From: Thereva unica
Taxonomy: Eukaryota; Arthropoda; Insecta; Diptera; Therevidae
Assembly (NCBI GenBank): GCA_949987705.1
Contig: OX465282.1
Span: forward strand, 84,246,070-84,310,069
Length of the DNA: 64,000 nucleotides
Direction of reading: 5' to 3'
In this document: piece by piece, positions 21,162 through 32,221 of the stretch
How the letters are laid out: every line of letters starts with the position of its first letter
How positions within the stretch are numbered: the first letter of the stretch is position 1
Program-made: the position numbers and the translations under genes
Notes under the pieces: generated by a model
The model's database searches: none
The model's input: the letters and a program-made list of their open reading frames with translations, nothing else
What the model was told of the DNA's origin: nothing

Positions 21162-22240
21162 AATCACTAGTTCTTGTATATATTCACTACTTGTTGTCAC
21201 CTGGGCGTGTATTACTGACTTTCACATACCCGCACTTAGCACAATGTTTGGAAAACTACAAGCACTTCTTCTTGTCCAAAAATCGAAATTTCCGCGTATT
21301 TCGTTTGAGCAGCGCTTTTTGGCGACGATGATTTCATTATTTTCTATTTTTACAGCAAAATTTTGCTCATTTTTTCTTCTTCGTCACAATGTTTTTGAAT
21401 ATTTCTTTTTAATTTTTATTTTTCGTAAACTGTGACGGTTTAGAGGTCAGACGTTGTCAGAATATTGACAAATTGCATGTGAGATTGGCCAGCGGAGACT
21501 GGACTTAACGATTTCTTCAATTCGGGCACTTATGTCATAGTAGGAAAATTGGAACTGATTTTTTTCTTAAACAAACAAAATAAAAAAGTATAAAACAAAA
21601 AACTAAGTGATAACACAGAATTTGGAAGAGAAATAAGCGAACAACACGCACGCGATGCGCTGATGAGACTGACGTCTAGACAGAGAAGCTGGGGCTTGGA
21701 TCTTGTCCCGAGTGGAGAGGTGTATACCAAGCTGCACGCTCCACCGTCGCCGTTCTATGACTTTGTTTTGAGTGTATTCGCGCCAAATCTCAAATAGAAG
21801 GGAAAAAATCAAAACATGCCGGCAGCGGCCAGCCAAATGTCGCCTGGTTTCATTGGTAGTGTTGTTGGCCGCACCGGACTGCGCCTCCCTGAGACTCCCC
21901 TGGACTTGGCACCAGTCGGAAGCTTTTCAGCGCAAGAAGAGAATTTTGCTTTCCCGCGGGAAAAGCTCAAGCTTTACCAACGCAACCTTCCTGTCAGGTT
22001 GCCGCACATCAACGCGAAATAACGCAGAAAAGTTCGCAAGAGGTGGGGAAGTGGAACAATACTCGCTCGAAATGGGTCTCTTGCTGGAGACTGGGGAGCA
22101 GAAAACAGCGCAGCGAATTCGATTTTTACAGAAAACCTGTTTACCAACGGCGAAATTGCCGGCTAATTTGGTGGAGTTTGCTGTGTTGGTTGGTTGGTTC
22201 CATTTGAGATCAAGAAAAGACACGTAATTTTAGATTAACT
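21162..22240. other. GC-richer putative promoter/5' region with unassigned open frames
   Basis: The stretch 21640-22220 is richer in GC and CpG than its surroundings. It is open in more than one frame on both strands (the longest about 150 codons), but no frame resembles a known protein. It lies directly upstream of the candidate exon. A regulatory or untranslated region is the simplest reading. Confidence 0.3.
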
Positions 22241-22615
22241 TCGCCTGAGCTGAAACTGATCGACAGTGGCTAAAAAATTTCTCTGGGCATTTCATTCTTA
22301 ATTTATCAAACAATTTTAAGCTAAAAATAAATGAATTAATTCTTCTTAAGTATCAAACAATTTCTGATCATGCGAAGTTCGGTTGGTGAACAGTGATCAT
22401 AGGAATAGGGGGAGTAATATGTAGTGTATAGAAGAAAATATGCACGTCCCGCAACTATTCCGGGCTGATGGGAGTGCGATTATAACCTGCTAGTAGTGGC
22501 AACTTGTAGCTATCCTATGCTATGAGAGTGGATAGGCTAATAGGATGGGTTAGTCCTTTCCAAGTAAGGTTGGCTAATAACTTCATCTGGAAAAAACCAT
22601 TACGAAACAAGCAAC
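22241..22615. other. No gene seen
   Basis: Unassigned spacer immediately 5' of a LINE fragment. Confidence 0.3.
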
Positions 22616-22955
22616 ATGCCTCGTATGTATACCTACTGGAATAAACGAGAACGACAACGGCGTCGAAAAAAGCTAAACGATTTATTAATTTTCTCACGGA
22701 ACGTTCAAATTCCGGCCAGAGCTCGAGCTGCGAAACATCTATCAGATACCCTGTCAAAGTCTAGCGCTGACATTACAACCATCCAAAAGATATGGTGAAT
22801 AGGGGACTTACGAAAACCTGAGTGTGACGTCTATTACATCTGTCATGCAATACACCATACGCTCGGGAGACGTTTCATGGTCAGTAAAAGGATGAAGGCC
22901 ATCATTATCAATATTGTCAGTCAGTGTGAGCTTAAGTTTGAGTTTTCGGGATTCT
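22616..22955 (+). pseudogene. Non-LTR endonuclease N-terminal fragment
   Basis: The ATG at 22616 opens a 60-codon frame (MPRMYTYWNKRERQRRRKKL…ARARAAKHLSDTLSKSSADI), ending TTIQKIW before a stop. A neighbouring frame continues CDVYYICHAIHHTLGRRF and MVSKRMKAII. The order (…SSADITxIQEIRW…CDVYYSCH…GCGFVVSKR) is the start of an apurinic-type endonuclease (EEP fold) of CFDP2/RTE-like non-LTR elements. IQK replaces the usual IQE, so the metal-binding Glu appears lost. Only the first quarter of the domain remains. Confidence 0.75.
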
Positions 22956-23484
22956 AACCCCCCCATTTGGCCGCCATCTTGGAAAACGTTTGCAAATGGT
23001 TTTTCCGCTATATCTCCGAAACGGTACATCTTACCGAAAATTTTCAGGGACACTTTTTGTTTAGAATTAAATTATCTAACAAGTTTTTTTTAGAGGGTTT
23101 CATTACAAATAATTTTCATTCATAACCTTTTTAATTTCATTCACTAGGCAGGGTTTTACAGCGCCCCGAAGGTACGAAAGTGACAGATTTTCTAAATATT
23201 TTTATTACGATTTTACCTCCTACTTTCCTGAGAAATTAGTAATAACATGTAGCAAGTAATTATAATGAATGAATGACTATATGTAATAAGAAATGCCGAA
23301 GTTAAGTAATGTAATAAAATTGTTTCGCAATGTTTTGCCGGTTTTTATTGCTGTTATGCTATGTTTTACAGGGTACGATATGGTTTAGCCCACGTTTTTT
23401 CGTTTAAAATCTTACAAATATTTTCATAGCTATTACAAATTCACAATCACAAATTTTCAAGGAGTATGTCCCACAATTTTTATG
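22956..23484. other. No gene seen
   Basis: AT-rich, with a short run of C near 22960 marking the LINE's truncation. Nothing else recognised. Confidence 0.3.
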
Positions 23485-24345
23485 CGACGGCCTTTATTTT
23501 GAAGTTATAAGCATTTTCGATATTAATGACGGCTCGTTGCGGAGCAGTTGCTTCGGTTAAATACACGCGTTGACTTTATTCCAATGTAGCGCTAAGTGGA
23601 CAACTGTGGGATGTCGGTCGTGTATTGCGAAAGAGAATAAATGACATAGTGTCTCGTTGGTGTCGGCTCATTTGGAAATCTACCATAGGTAATCGGCAAC
23701 AGAACCAACTACAAATACTGCCATATTATTTTGCCCTTCATTTCATATTTGTACAAATGTTAAACTGATTTTGCAGAATGACTATTAGCAACATTTACGT
23801 GTGCATTAAAAATCCGGGACAACAATGGACAATGTTGCACAACGAACTCGTTTCCAATCTCAATCTCTCAACTCTGACGATGAACTGTGACTTTCACAAC
23901 GATTGTCTGGCCATTATTGTCCTTTAAGCGTCATCGATTTGAGCTACTAATGGGAATCTTTTCGTACCTATATTTTCCATCAACCATGCATGGCGATTCT
24001 AGAATTAAAGCGCCACACGGTTCGTTCTGGCAGTCTCGTGCAGTTCTGGATCTGCAATTTGGTCGGGGGTTTTAGCTGACACGATATCGTCTACTTCATC
24101 AGATCGCAATTGCTGATGAACACCAAATCAGAATATGTGCGTGGGGTAGACCGCGTTTCTGCCACTCGACCGTATAAATCTAATCCCTTGTAATGCCGAA
24201 TACTCGATGCTTTACGATCACATCCATAAGAACCTTCTACAAAGTACCCTGAAAACATTTTATCGACTCGTCGCTTTAAGGACGCGGATACGAATCGAAA
24301 GTCGCTCGCCAAAAACTTGATTCTCGACCCGTAATCGTAAACGGC
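23485..24345 (-). pseudogene. Helitron Rep (HUH endonuclease) region, broken
   Basis: Switching among minus-strand frames gives the conserved order of a Helitron Rep: LMDVIVKHRVFG, IYTVEWQKRGLPHAHILIW (the HUH motif His-Ala-His, near 24135), DEVDDIVSAKTPDQIADPEL, NNGQTIVVKVTV, FVVQHCPLLSRIFNAHVNV, HLYKYEMKGK (the region of the catalytic tyrosines) and QRVYLTEATAPQRAVIN. Each is a familiar segment of insect Helitron proteins, but stops and frameshifts separate them. This Rep lies 3' of the helicase fragment at 24995-26415 on the same strand, the reverse of normal order. It therefore belongs to a different copy. Confidence 0.8.
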
Positions 24346-24609
24346 AACCTTTACCTGATAAATGATGCTTTCGTTTGTAGGTGGGTTCTTTTATTGAGCA
24401 CAATAATTTTTATAACGTCAATCTTTTTCAGGACAGATTTAAGACCTTATTTTATAAGTTAAAGTTTTCTGTATACTCGTATATATTTTTTAATTTTTAA
24501 TATTTTAAACTATTAAAACTGTGTTAAGTTAAGAATTAATATTTTATAAGATTTTTTTAGTTGAATTTCCATTATCAATATTTAAAAAAATTTTTATATT
24601 TATACAATA
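24346..24609. other. No gene seen
   Basis: Very AT-rich spacer between the Rep relic and the 3' terminus of the Helitron at 24610. Confidence 0.3.
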
Positions 24610-24994
24610 CTAGCTGACCCGGCAAACCTAGTTTTGCCATATTAATTATTTCTAGCACACCCGTCAAACTTTGTTTTGCCCAAAACAGATTTTTTTATTG
24701 AATTAATTTTGACCATTCACGACTCCACCCGAAATTTAAATTTTTTATCTAAAGTTTACAGATGACGCAATAATACAACTTCAATTATAGATTGAATGAA
24801 ACACTTTTCGAATTCAATTGAGTTGAATATCCTATATTTATACGCAAAACTGACTCCAAAGACTTCGTCCGGTCCAATATTTGGCAAAAATATAATAAAA
24901 TAATAATAAAATAAAATCAAGTATTAATTTAATAGATTTAAAGGAATATATATTTTTTTTAAATCTAAAAAAAAGAATAGAACAAAGATTTTAT

Positions 24995-26415
24995 TCAATT
25001 TAAGGCTGCGCGATACACAACATTCTTTGTTTTCTGATTTTGAGCGTAAATGAAGAGTGAGGATGGTTTCCCAACTCGGGAATACGCCACATTTAGTTGG
25101 CCGTGTGAAAAGCATGACATTTCCAGATTTATGCCGCACATTTCCAGCGACTGCCCTGGTGACTTGTTTATGGTCATCGCAAATGCAAGTTTGACTGGGA
25201 ACTGAATACGTTTGAACTGCAACGGCAAATCGATCGAAGTCAAGGGAATTCGCGGAATAAGGCATTCTTCTCCCTTAAACGGCCCCTTCAAAATCCTTGC
25301 CACTATCACATTGTTCATTAGCTTTGTCACAAAGAGTCGGGTTCCATTGCACAGTTTCGGGGCATGAAGATTTCGTAGCATAATGATTACAGATCCAACT
25401 TCAAGACGTAAATGAAGACGCATGCCAGGCAAATCCAAAGAGTTTAGGAATTCCACTGGATAATTTACGACTTCGTCTTAATTTTCAACGCGATCGATTG
25501 ATTTATATGAACGCAATTCTCCCGGAATTTGATTTTGAATCGTCCAATTCAAGTCATTGACATCAGTATTTTTCGCAGCTAAAATTGCGCGAGCGCTCAA
25601 CCAATCGTAGTTACGGTAATTTTGACCAATGTTCGGATATACATTAGTGATGAGTTCATCTTTCGTTGAAATGATGTGTGGGGGCCTCGGTAGCCTAGGG
25701 AGTAAGGCGTCTGGCTACTATCCGAGAGGTCCCGGGTTCGATTCCCGGCCAAGCCCCACGGTCCGTCGCCTTTTCCAATTCCCCACCTACATAACTTTCC
25801 TTCTTTCTTCTTCCCTCTTTACATTCCTGATTCCTCTTGTCATAGCCTTCCTTAGCCCTTCCCCGCTCCGCCAAAAGCGCATGTCATCGGTTGGTTGATG
25901 AGATTCAACTCGTTTCAGGAGGCATAACACTCCAGCGAGCTGTTTCTCGATGCCCCGATGCCAAAGTCGCAATAGTAATGGTTGGAAGTAGGTGGACTGA
26001 AAAATATCGCGGGTAGGTTGTGGCAGTTCCTTCCTTCCCCGACTAGAGCTGCTGTTCGACATTGCACTCTATACGAAAAAAATAGATTGTCGACAGTATA
26101 AAGGGTCTTCCCTGAGACTCTAGTCTTTCACATAAAAAAAAAAAAAAAAAAAAAATTGCAGGTGGAATCGATATTAAACCACTGGAAGTATCTACCGAAA
26201 TTTGTCCATTTCCGATTCTCAGCAGTTCTTTGGAGAAAATTTCTGCGGTTCTATCCTGTTGCAGGAACACTCGCATATTAATACTCAATGAAATGGTTTT
26301 CACGTATCGTCACAAATACGATGGATTGAAACATGCATTTAATTCATCCGCCGGTGTTGAGTTCGGAATCACGGGAACTGTTTGTCGGAAGTCGCCCTAG
26401 AAATTCAATACCACA
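24995..26415 (-). pseudogene. Helitron Pif1-like helicase C-terminal region, split by a SINE
   Basis: From about 26410 down, frames read GDFRQTVPVIPNSTPADEL, NACF, then KTISLSINMRVFLQQDRTAE, FSKELLRIGNGQISVD and GLISIPPAI. Here the SINE (25678-26154) intervenes. The sequence resumes as IISTKDELITNVYPNIGQNY, WLSARAILAAKNTDVNDLN, IPGELRSYKSIDRVEN, then the long frame from 25456 with EFLNSLDLPGMRLHLRLEVG and LCNGTRLFV. It closes with FPVKLAFAMTINKSPGQSLE and FSHGQLNVAYSRV. These correspond to helicase motifs II-VI of Pif1-like Helitron helicases. INKSPGQS replaces the usual NKSQGQS. Stops and the insertion prevent function. Confidence 0.85.
25678..26154 (+). mobile_element. tRNA-derived SINE inserted in the Helitron
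   Basis: The roughly 480-bp insert begins with a tRNA-like head (25680-25757), continues through a pyrimidine-rich body and ends in a 21-A tail (26134-26154). The head has a near-consensus A box (TAGCCTAGGGA) and a perfect B box (GGTTCGATTCC). Its T-arm pairs 5/5 and the acceptor ends GGGGCCT/AAGCCCC pair 6/7. The D-arm AGCCTAGGGAGTAAGGCG resembles tRNA-Arg. The Helitron reading frame resumes on either side, so this is a later retroposition. No target duplication was obvious. A related head lies on the minus strand at 31945-32018. Confidence 0.75.
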
Positions 26416-26949
26416 CTTTCACTTTTTGCAAATTCCACCGCATCACACTTTAATTACATCTAAAAATAACCAATGCAAAACCAGGGCTCACTAAATCATA
26501 AAACCATTCCGAGGAAGCTCTTACATCTGTGACCTTTTTTATGCATAAAATTTGATTCAAGAATCTCTTTGTTCTCTAATCCTACTTTACGACGCGCGCA
26601 GCTAAAAAGGTCATGTGTTTGAACTCTCTTCCACGAATTTGACAATTACATTTTATTATCATTATAAAAAGGTGTCTAATGCTAAGTTACAATTTTCAAA
26701 GGGGTCTTCGCCAGTGACACAATATTTCAATTTATTTTTTAAATTTTGGTTGCTACAAATTAAACTGAAAAAGGAAATGTGCGCCTACAGCGCCACCAGC
26801 GGAGATTTTTTCAGTTTTTTTTCCAAAACCTTCACATTCACATAGCAATTACGAAAAAAACCTGCAAAGAAAGTATACAATTTGGTCCAGCCGTTTTCAA
26901 GTTTTAAGCATCGCGAACACAAATCACGTTTCATTTTTATATATATAGA

Positions 26950-28012
26950 TATCCTTTGAAAGCACTTGTTTGTTTATATTTTGTTTACAATTTTCTTCCC
27001 GCCCACCAAAGAATATTAATAAGGAGCTCTTCGTTCCAAAGCCCCTACTACGAGTAGCTATTGAGTCGTCAAAGCGATTTGCTATAGCATTCCGTTTTCC
27101 TCGTTTACAAATCGTTCTCGTTTCGGTATCGAGTCTCGTCTCGTAGTCTTCTCGAAGATTTCACGAGTCGTTTTCGATTCGATCTACACTCGTTATGTTT
27201 GCAGGATATATTAGAAAACTTTAAAAAAGATTAATGAATCCGGTAAAGTCGTTCTCAAGTTATGGCGCAGAATAAAGGGACAATTGCTTGACCCCTGGGT
27301 TCTCATCTGCAATGTCACTGACCAAGGTTTTATTTGTTTACCCAGTCTCTTCCGGTAGTGCAGAATCCTAGACTTATACTTAGGATATGTCGATTTTTTA
27401 CATTTCGAAAGATAGGTTGTGTCCATATACTGGCTGAAGCAATAACAACTAAAGTCAAAATTATTTTTTACTTTTTTGTTAATTTTAAATTTAACAGCGT
27501 ATTTTTTAGTTCTTTTAAAAAAATTTCACTCGAGTCCGACTATCAGAACCGACTATCATATCCGACTATGGAATTAGACCGAAAACTTGAACCCATAGCC
27601 GAGAGAAAGCGAGTGAACACTTTTTTATCATTCCAATCTCAGACTTCATTATTTGTTTATGGTCAAGACGGATATAACGGATTACAGTCTGTCAAGTCAG
27701 TCTCAGTACACGGTAGCATAATTTTATTAACCAAGTATCCGCATTGCAATTGTATTTTTATGGAATTATGGCCCCAGAAAATGGACACAAGCATTTGCGC
27801 TGTTAATTAAAAGCAATTATTAATCGACCCACGTATCTGTCGGGACAACTAAATATGCCAATTAAACAGTTACTCCTCCAAATAATTGATTTTTACTTCT
27901 TAAATCTTCCAAAAAGACATACAAACCTGCAGATATATAGCATATAGACATATACAGACATACAGACACACAGACAAACAGCCAGAAACAATAGTATAGT
28001 ATTCACGTTCAG
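26950..28012. other. No assigned gene; unexplained 158-codon frame and a short simple repeat
   Basis: A plus-strand open frame at 27334-27810 (from MFTQSLPVVQNPR… to …DTSICAVN) matches nothing I know, and its composition looks like AT-rich chance ORF. A degenerate (ACAGACAT)n tract lies at 27915-27985. Confidence 0.3.
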
Positions 28013-28016
28013 TTAA

Positions 28017-28308
28017 CGCATTGGCGGAAATTGCGGCTATAGCCGTCATAAGTTTACCTCCTCAAAAACAATTGACGGCTGTTGCCGTCATGGGATAAAA
28101 GTTATATTTGAAAAAAACGCTGCGCAAATGACGGGAATAGCCGTCACAATATTTTAGGCCCTAATCTACATTAAACCGATCCAATAACATTCCGAACACA
28201 TTAAATATAAAAAAAATTCCTCAAATACCGAAAATGTATAAATATATTAACATATAAAAAAAGTGTGTTATTTCAAGCGGCATGCTATAAAAAGTGTCCG
28301 TTAATGGG
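28017..28308. mobile_element. piggyBac-type MITE with TTAA duplication
   Basis: TTAA at 28013-28016 and 28309-28312 flank a 292-bp element. Its ends CGCATTGGCGGA and the reverse complement of TCCGTTAATGGG are similar inverted repeats (consensus CCCATTAACGGA). TTAA target duplication plus a C-rich terminal repeat is the piggyBac signature. The interior carries three spaced palindromes of the form TGACGGCTGTTGCCGTCA (about 28032, 28073 and 28129). No coding sequence. Confidence 0.7.
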
Positions 28309-28513
28309 TTAACACACTCAATGTAGTAAGCTTTGCAGTAAACTTTGCGCCGACTTTGACTTTGAAAATTTTTAGAACTGCTGCAAAAGTTGCAGAACTA
28401 CCAACACAACATTTCAATTTTGTCACTGTAGCCAAATTAAAAAATTTAAATTGATTGGGTTTATTGGATGAAAAATATAATTTTCGCAGGTAATAAAGGC
28501 CACATACAATAGA
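28309..28513. other. Spacer
   Basis: No feature beyond the MITE's right TTAA; it leads into R copy 3. Confidence 0.3.
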
Positions 28514-29635
28514 AACTAGTTGGGATGTGGGTTTGACCCCTTCGGCCCACACGATTAACTTCCCAGTATGATGAACGAAGATGGAATAAACTTACTTCTT
28601 TCAAAATAGTTATACGTTTAGCACTAGTGGAAATTGGCTAGTATCGGAACTGATGACAAAGCAATCTCGAGAGAAGCTAGTTCAAATAACTATAATAGTA
28701 GTAAATCCACAAGGTTTTTCTAGAGTATTTCCTCCGTATTTCGTTCGCTGCACTAAAGCGGGTGTTCAAATTCGTATTGAGCGGGCTGAAGCGCCATTAT
28801 CAAACTGAGAAGCGAATGACTTCATTTGGAAATTCCAAAGCTTTCCGGAGATATTAGCAAAACTGTAACTGTTAAGCACTTGTCAGACTTAACTAAACAG
28901 AACAAATTTTGCGGTAACTACTGGAAATCCCGGGATGAACCGCAATTTTCTGAAACTGTATCACGCGTAGAAAACAATTCACGGTCAAAAAGTGCTAATC
29001 CAAGGTTTGGAAAATTCGCGCTGGTTGTCGGATTTTGACAAGTGATGTTTTATTCGAAGGCTATCGTTGTGCAGAACCCAAAAAAGATCACTTCGTTTAG
29101 AACGGGTCTCATTCCATCGAGTTTATTAGGTATTAGCAAAACTTGTCAATTTAAGGTCTTTCTGACAATTAGCCGAAGTTTTTCTATTTAAACAAAAAAG
29201 GCCCGACCGAATATTATAAAAATTTTTTCTGAGCATTTCTACGTTAATATACTTTTTTCGGTACCTCAATGAAGTCGATATAGTTTTTAGTTCGTGCGGT
29301 ATCATGCAGGTACAAAAATCATAAACGTCGTTTAAACAAAAAAACGCTTCGATCAAATTTTATGAAAATCTTTTCAGATCATATTTTGGTTAATACTCTT
29401 CGAACGGCACGTCAACTAAGTCGATATCTTTTATAGTTCGCGCGATATCGTTCAGATGCAAACATCACTTATGTCATTTAAACCAAAAAACCGCTCGTTC
29501 GAATATTATAAAAATCTTTCCAGATTATATTGTCTCTAATACGCTTTGAACGGAACCTCAAGTAAGTCGATATCTTTCGTGGTTCGGGCGATATCGTGCA
29601 GGTACAAAAATCACTTGCGCCGCTTAAACAAAACT
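28514..29635 (+). repeat. Repeat family R, copy 3 (5' part)
   Basis: Starts AACTAGTTGGGATGTGGG, then a subterminal CGATTAACTTCCCAGTATGA, the single-copy R module (GGAAATTCCAAAGCTTTCCG at 28829; TAGAACGGGTCTCATTCC at 29098) and at least three tandem modules (AGTTCGYGCGGTATCATGC-like cores at about 29290, 29435 and 29583). It stops at the inverted-repeat element beginning at 29636. Its missing 3' end may be the fragment at 32222-32513. Confidence 0.75.
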
Positions 29636-30655
29636 AGTGGGATGTTGTGCCTAGAGACTAGCCACTAATTACGCTTTTTCATGGTATTCTTTCTGTTGAA
29701 TAACACTTCAGACTGGATGACAATATATTAAGTGGAGATTGATCCGCACTCACTTCCAACCCGGCGGATCTGGGAATCGAGGTCAATAATTCGAATGTGT
29801 CAAATTGAAAAAAAAAGCACATCACACACGTAAACACTATATAAAACGAATCTAAACACTTTTCTTTGGTTTGGAGGCAAATCTAATGTGATGCACTTTG
29901 CACAACAGAATTAGGTGTATTATTTTACTTAAACATACATGTATTATTGTTAAAAATTCGGCTTACCGCACCTTTTGTATTAATTTACGCTTCAATGTAA
30001 CTTTTTTTTTATTTTTAAAGAAAAAATCACGCACGCACTTCACTTTTCTTTAAATGTAGAACATCTACTGAAAAACATAGGCACCTGTTTATCCATAGCA
30101 TATATGCACGTGCACGCACACAAGTACCCCCACCTCGCAATGAGACCAACATCAATAATTACCCGCCTAAGCTAAATAAGCCAAATCCGTTCTTAACTAA
30201 AACTTTTATTTCACGTTGCATTGATTTAATTATTGTCATAATGCTGTATCCTAGTTTGGCAATGGAGATTCATAAGTATTACACTGACCAACGCTATATA
30301 TAATTAATCTTGAAAAGTTTTTGTTAAAGGCTAAAGGTTATAAGTTGTGAGACTTTGCGTAATCTAAAACTTAACAAAGTATTTAACAAACACTACAATA
30401 TAATCATCATAGCTTAAAAAAAATTAAATCAAATGTAAACAATAAAATTCTTTGATTCTTCACGTCATGGTATATTTCTTTATTCAATATAAACAATAGT
30501 TTTTGAGCTGCAAATAAAAACTATATGCCATAATTTCGTTATCATCGGTTTTTGTTCTGGAAGCAAATTTAGAGACGTGTTCATGTCAAAAACATGTTTT
30601 ATATGAAACAAAATCCCCGAAAGAAATTAAAAAAAAAATATTATGACGAAAAAAA

Positions 30656-30745
30656 GCACCGCGAGCCGAAGAATCGAACTCGCAGCCCCACAGAGTCCAC
30701 AGACGACGGCACTACTCGCTAGCCCTTCGTGCCATGGCCGATACT
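30656..30745 (-). other. tRNA-like segment (possible SINE head)
   Basis: Minus strand reads TGGCACGAAGGGC (A-box-like, 10 of 11 positions) and, about 45 bases later, GCGAGTTCGATTCTTCGGC (B-box-like) before an AT-rich tail. The T-arm pairing is poor and no anticodon arm is convincing. It is probably a degenerate Pol III promoter unit. Confidence 0.4.
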
Positions 30746-30792
30746 ATCGGCGGTTGACTAAAATGTTAATAAATCATTTCAGAAAGAAGAAA

Positions 30793-30868
30793 AAGAGAAA
30801 AAGAAAACACCACCAGGAATCGAACCCTGGCCCTATCGCCTTCCCATTACTCCAAACACTAACTTGTA
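30793..30868 (-). other. Second tRNA-like segment
   Basis: The minus strand contains CCAGGGTTCGATTCCTGG, with a perfect B box (GGTTCGATTCC) inside a small hairpin, preceded by ATGGGAAGGCGATAGGG. The A box is weak. It lies about 50 bp upstream (minus strand) of the previous segment, so the two form a tandem pair. Confidence 0.4.
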
Positions 30869-31303
30869 GGAATGTGGCAATAAACATATTTATTCATGCT
30901 TACGTAAAAAGGTGCATTCCAATGTTAGATATGTATAAAGTTTCGAAGGAAGTAAACAACTGAATTATAACAACAGATTTTCTATTATTTATGAAATGTA
31001 TTTTGTATAGAGTAATGTAATATTGCCATAGATGGTGTTCACGATTCTTTGTCATAGATGGGGTGCAATTAAAATACATATATCAATTCTTTCAAATTCT
31101 TGGCGGGTAATTATTGAATAATTCTTTCAGCAGCATCTCCATGAAAGATGCGTTAGTTTTTCAAGTTATTTGTTTGAATGTTTTCGCGATTCTTCACAAT
31201 CTCCACTTAATATATTGTCATCCAGTCGGAAGTGTTATTCAACAGAAAGAATACCAAGGAAAAGCGTAATTAGTGGCTAGTCTCTAGGCACAACATCCCA
31301 CTT

Positions 31304-32221
31304 TTGTTTTGTTATTTTGAAGAGATACATACAAATTTAGTTAATAAAAACGTAAAAATATGCTTTTAAACAAAGGGCTGCAAATTTTTTTAGATATGGG
31401 GCAAATCGTTTGTAAAATTTTTGTAAAATATTAAAAATTCTGAGAAAAATCACTTCCTTATATTCATGGACTATAAGAACGGTCTTAAATACATCGTTCG
31501 TGCAATTAAATTTATAAATTTTCATTCATTTCAGTAAGCGTTTATATGCCCTGGTAAAAATTAGATATCTACTTTTCGTTTTAAACCTACCAAATGTTTC
31601 GTTTAAATCATACATATTTTTTGTGACAAATCCACAGCGAAGTTCGATAAAATTGAATTTTTGTTTTGGTCTACAGCACCACCTACATGACTATAAACTA
31701 TGATAACATGAACAGCATATAAAATATGCATATAAACAAATAAATACTTTATATTATTTCCGCGAAATTTCTTAATGATTTATAAAGCCGCCGAAGAGCC
31801 ATAAAAACTCAAGAAAATGATTTTTTTGCACTTTTAATTAAATAAATGTTTATGTTCTCCTGAGTATCATTATTAAATAATATAATTTAGTGAGAAATAT
31901 AATCAAAACATGTTACACCGAAGTAAAAAAAAATTGTATTTCACCATTTTGCGGCCGGGGATTGAACTTGGTTCCCCTGGGATAGGACTCCAGCGCCTCA
32001 CCTCTAGGCTACCGATATATGGACTTTATTAGAAATCTCTTTTTTGTTGATAAATATAGTTTTGGTTGAAATTTCCAGACCATTTTCTCAGTTTTTGGTC
32101 TTTTGACCAAGAGCTACATTTTGAGATATGGCCCAAGTCTGTAGCGGCAGTACTTTCAGAGATGAAAGAAGGTCACGGACGGACAGACGGACAGAGCCTC
32201 TGTATAAGCTTTTTTTTTTGA
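31304..32221. other. Spacer with one tRNA-like relic
   Basis: AT-rich apart from the tRNA-like segment at 31945-32018 and a run of GGACGGACAGACGGACAG near 32173, just before the next R fragment. No gene. Confidence 0.4.
31945..32018 (-). other. tRNA-derived SINE head, degenerate
   Basis: Minus strand: CGGTAGCCTAGAGGTGAGGC, with a perfect A box (TAGCCTAGAGG), then AAGTTCAATCCCCGGCCGC with a mutated B box. It aligns well with the head at 25680-25757 (GGTAGCCTAGGGAGTAAGGC…CCCGGCC), so both come from the same SINE family. It is followed by an AT-rich tail rather than the longer body. Confidence 0.5.

Larger units (their letters stand above)
24610..26949 (-). mobile_element. Helitron with both termini, internally deleted, carrying a SINE
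   Basis: On the minus strand the element begins TCTATATATATAAAAATGAA at 26949 and ends GGGTCAGCTAG at 24610. That gives 5'-TC and 3'-CTAG with flanking A (26950) and T (24609), i.e. insertion between A and T without duplication. A hairpin (GGCAAA…TTTGCC) sits about ten bases before CTAG, as expected for Helitrons. The segment TTTGGTCCAGCCGTTTTCAA near 26880 and CTGACCCGGCAAAC near 24613 are widespread insect Helitron end motifs (recollection). Only the helicase C-terminal part is coded; Rep is absent. Confidence 0.85.
29636..31303. mobile_element. 1.67-kb element with ~107-bp terminal inverted repeats
   Basis: The left end AGTGGGATGTTGTGCCTAGA… (29636 to about 29742) is matched by the inverted right end (31198-31303), with only a few differences over about 107 bp, including AGACTAGCCACTAATTACGC and TGACAATATATTAAGTGGAG. 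It sits at the right edge of R copy 3. Target duplications are not clear. No transposase is visible; the interior is AT-rich and holds two tRNA-like segments on the minus strand. The superfamily is unassigned. Confidence 0.8.

Noticed and set aside
21160..21200. Upstream extension of the candidate exon from a GTG codon
   Set aside because: Non-ATG start in a eukaryote; the ATG at 21161 has better context.
21772..22227. 151-codon plus-strand frame as a divergent host gene
   Set aside because: Frames are open on both strands in this GC-rich patch, with no domain and no convincing start. It is better read as a promoter or untranslated region.
27334..27810. 158-codon plus-strand frame as a host gene
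   Set aside because: No recognisable domain, AT-driven composition (Phe/Ile/Lys/Asn rich), no splice context or conservation evidence. It is kept only as a note on the spacer.
28826..29038. Open frame shared by two R copies (also 33496-33681), a possible small conserved protein
   Set aside because: The differences between the copies are mostly amino-acid-changing, and the frame is not kept in the inverted copies. It is not under coding constraint.
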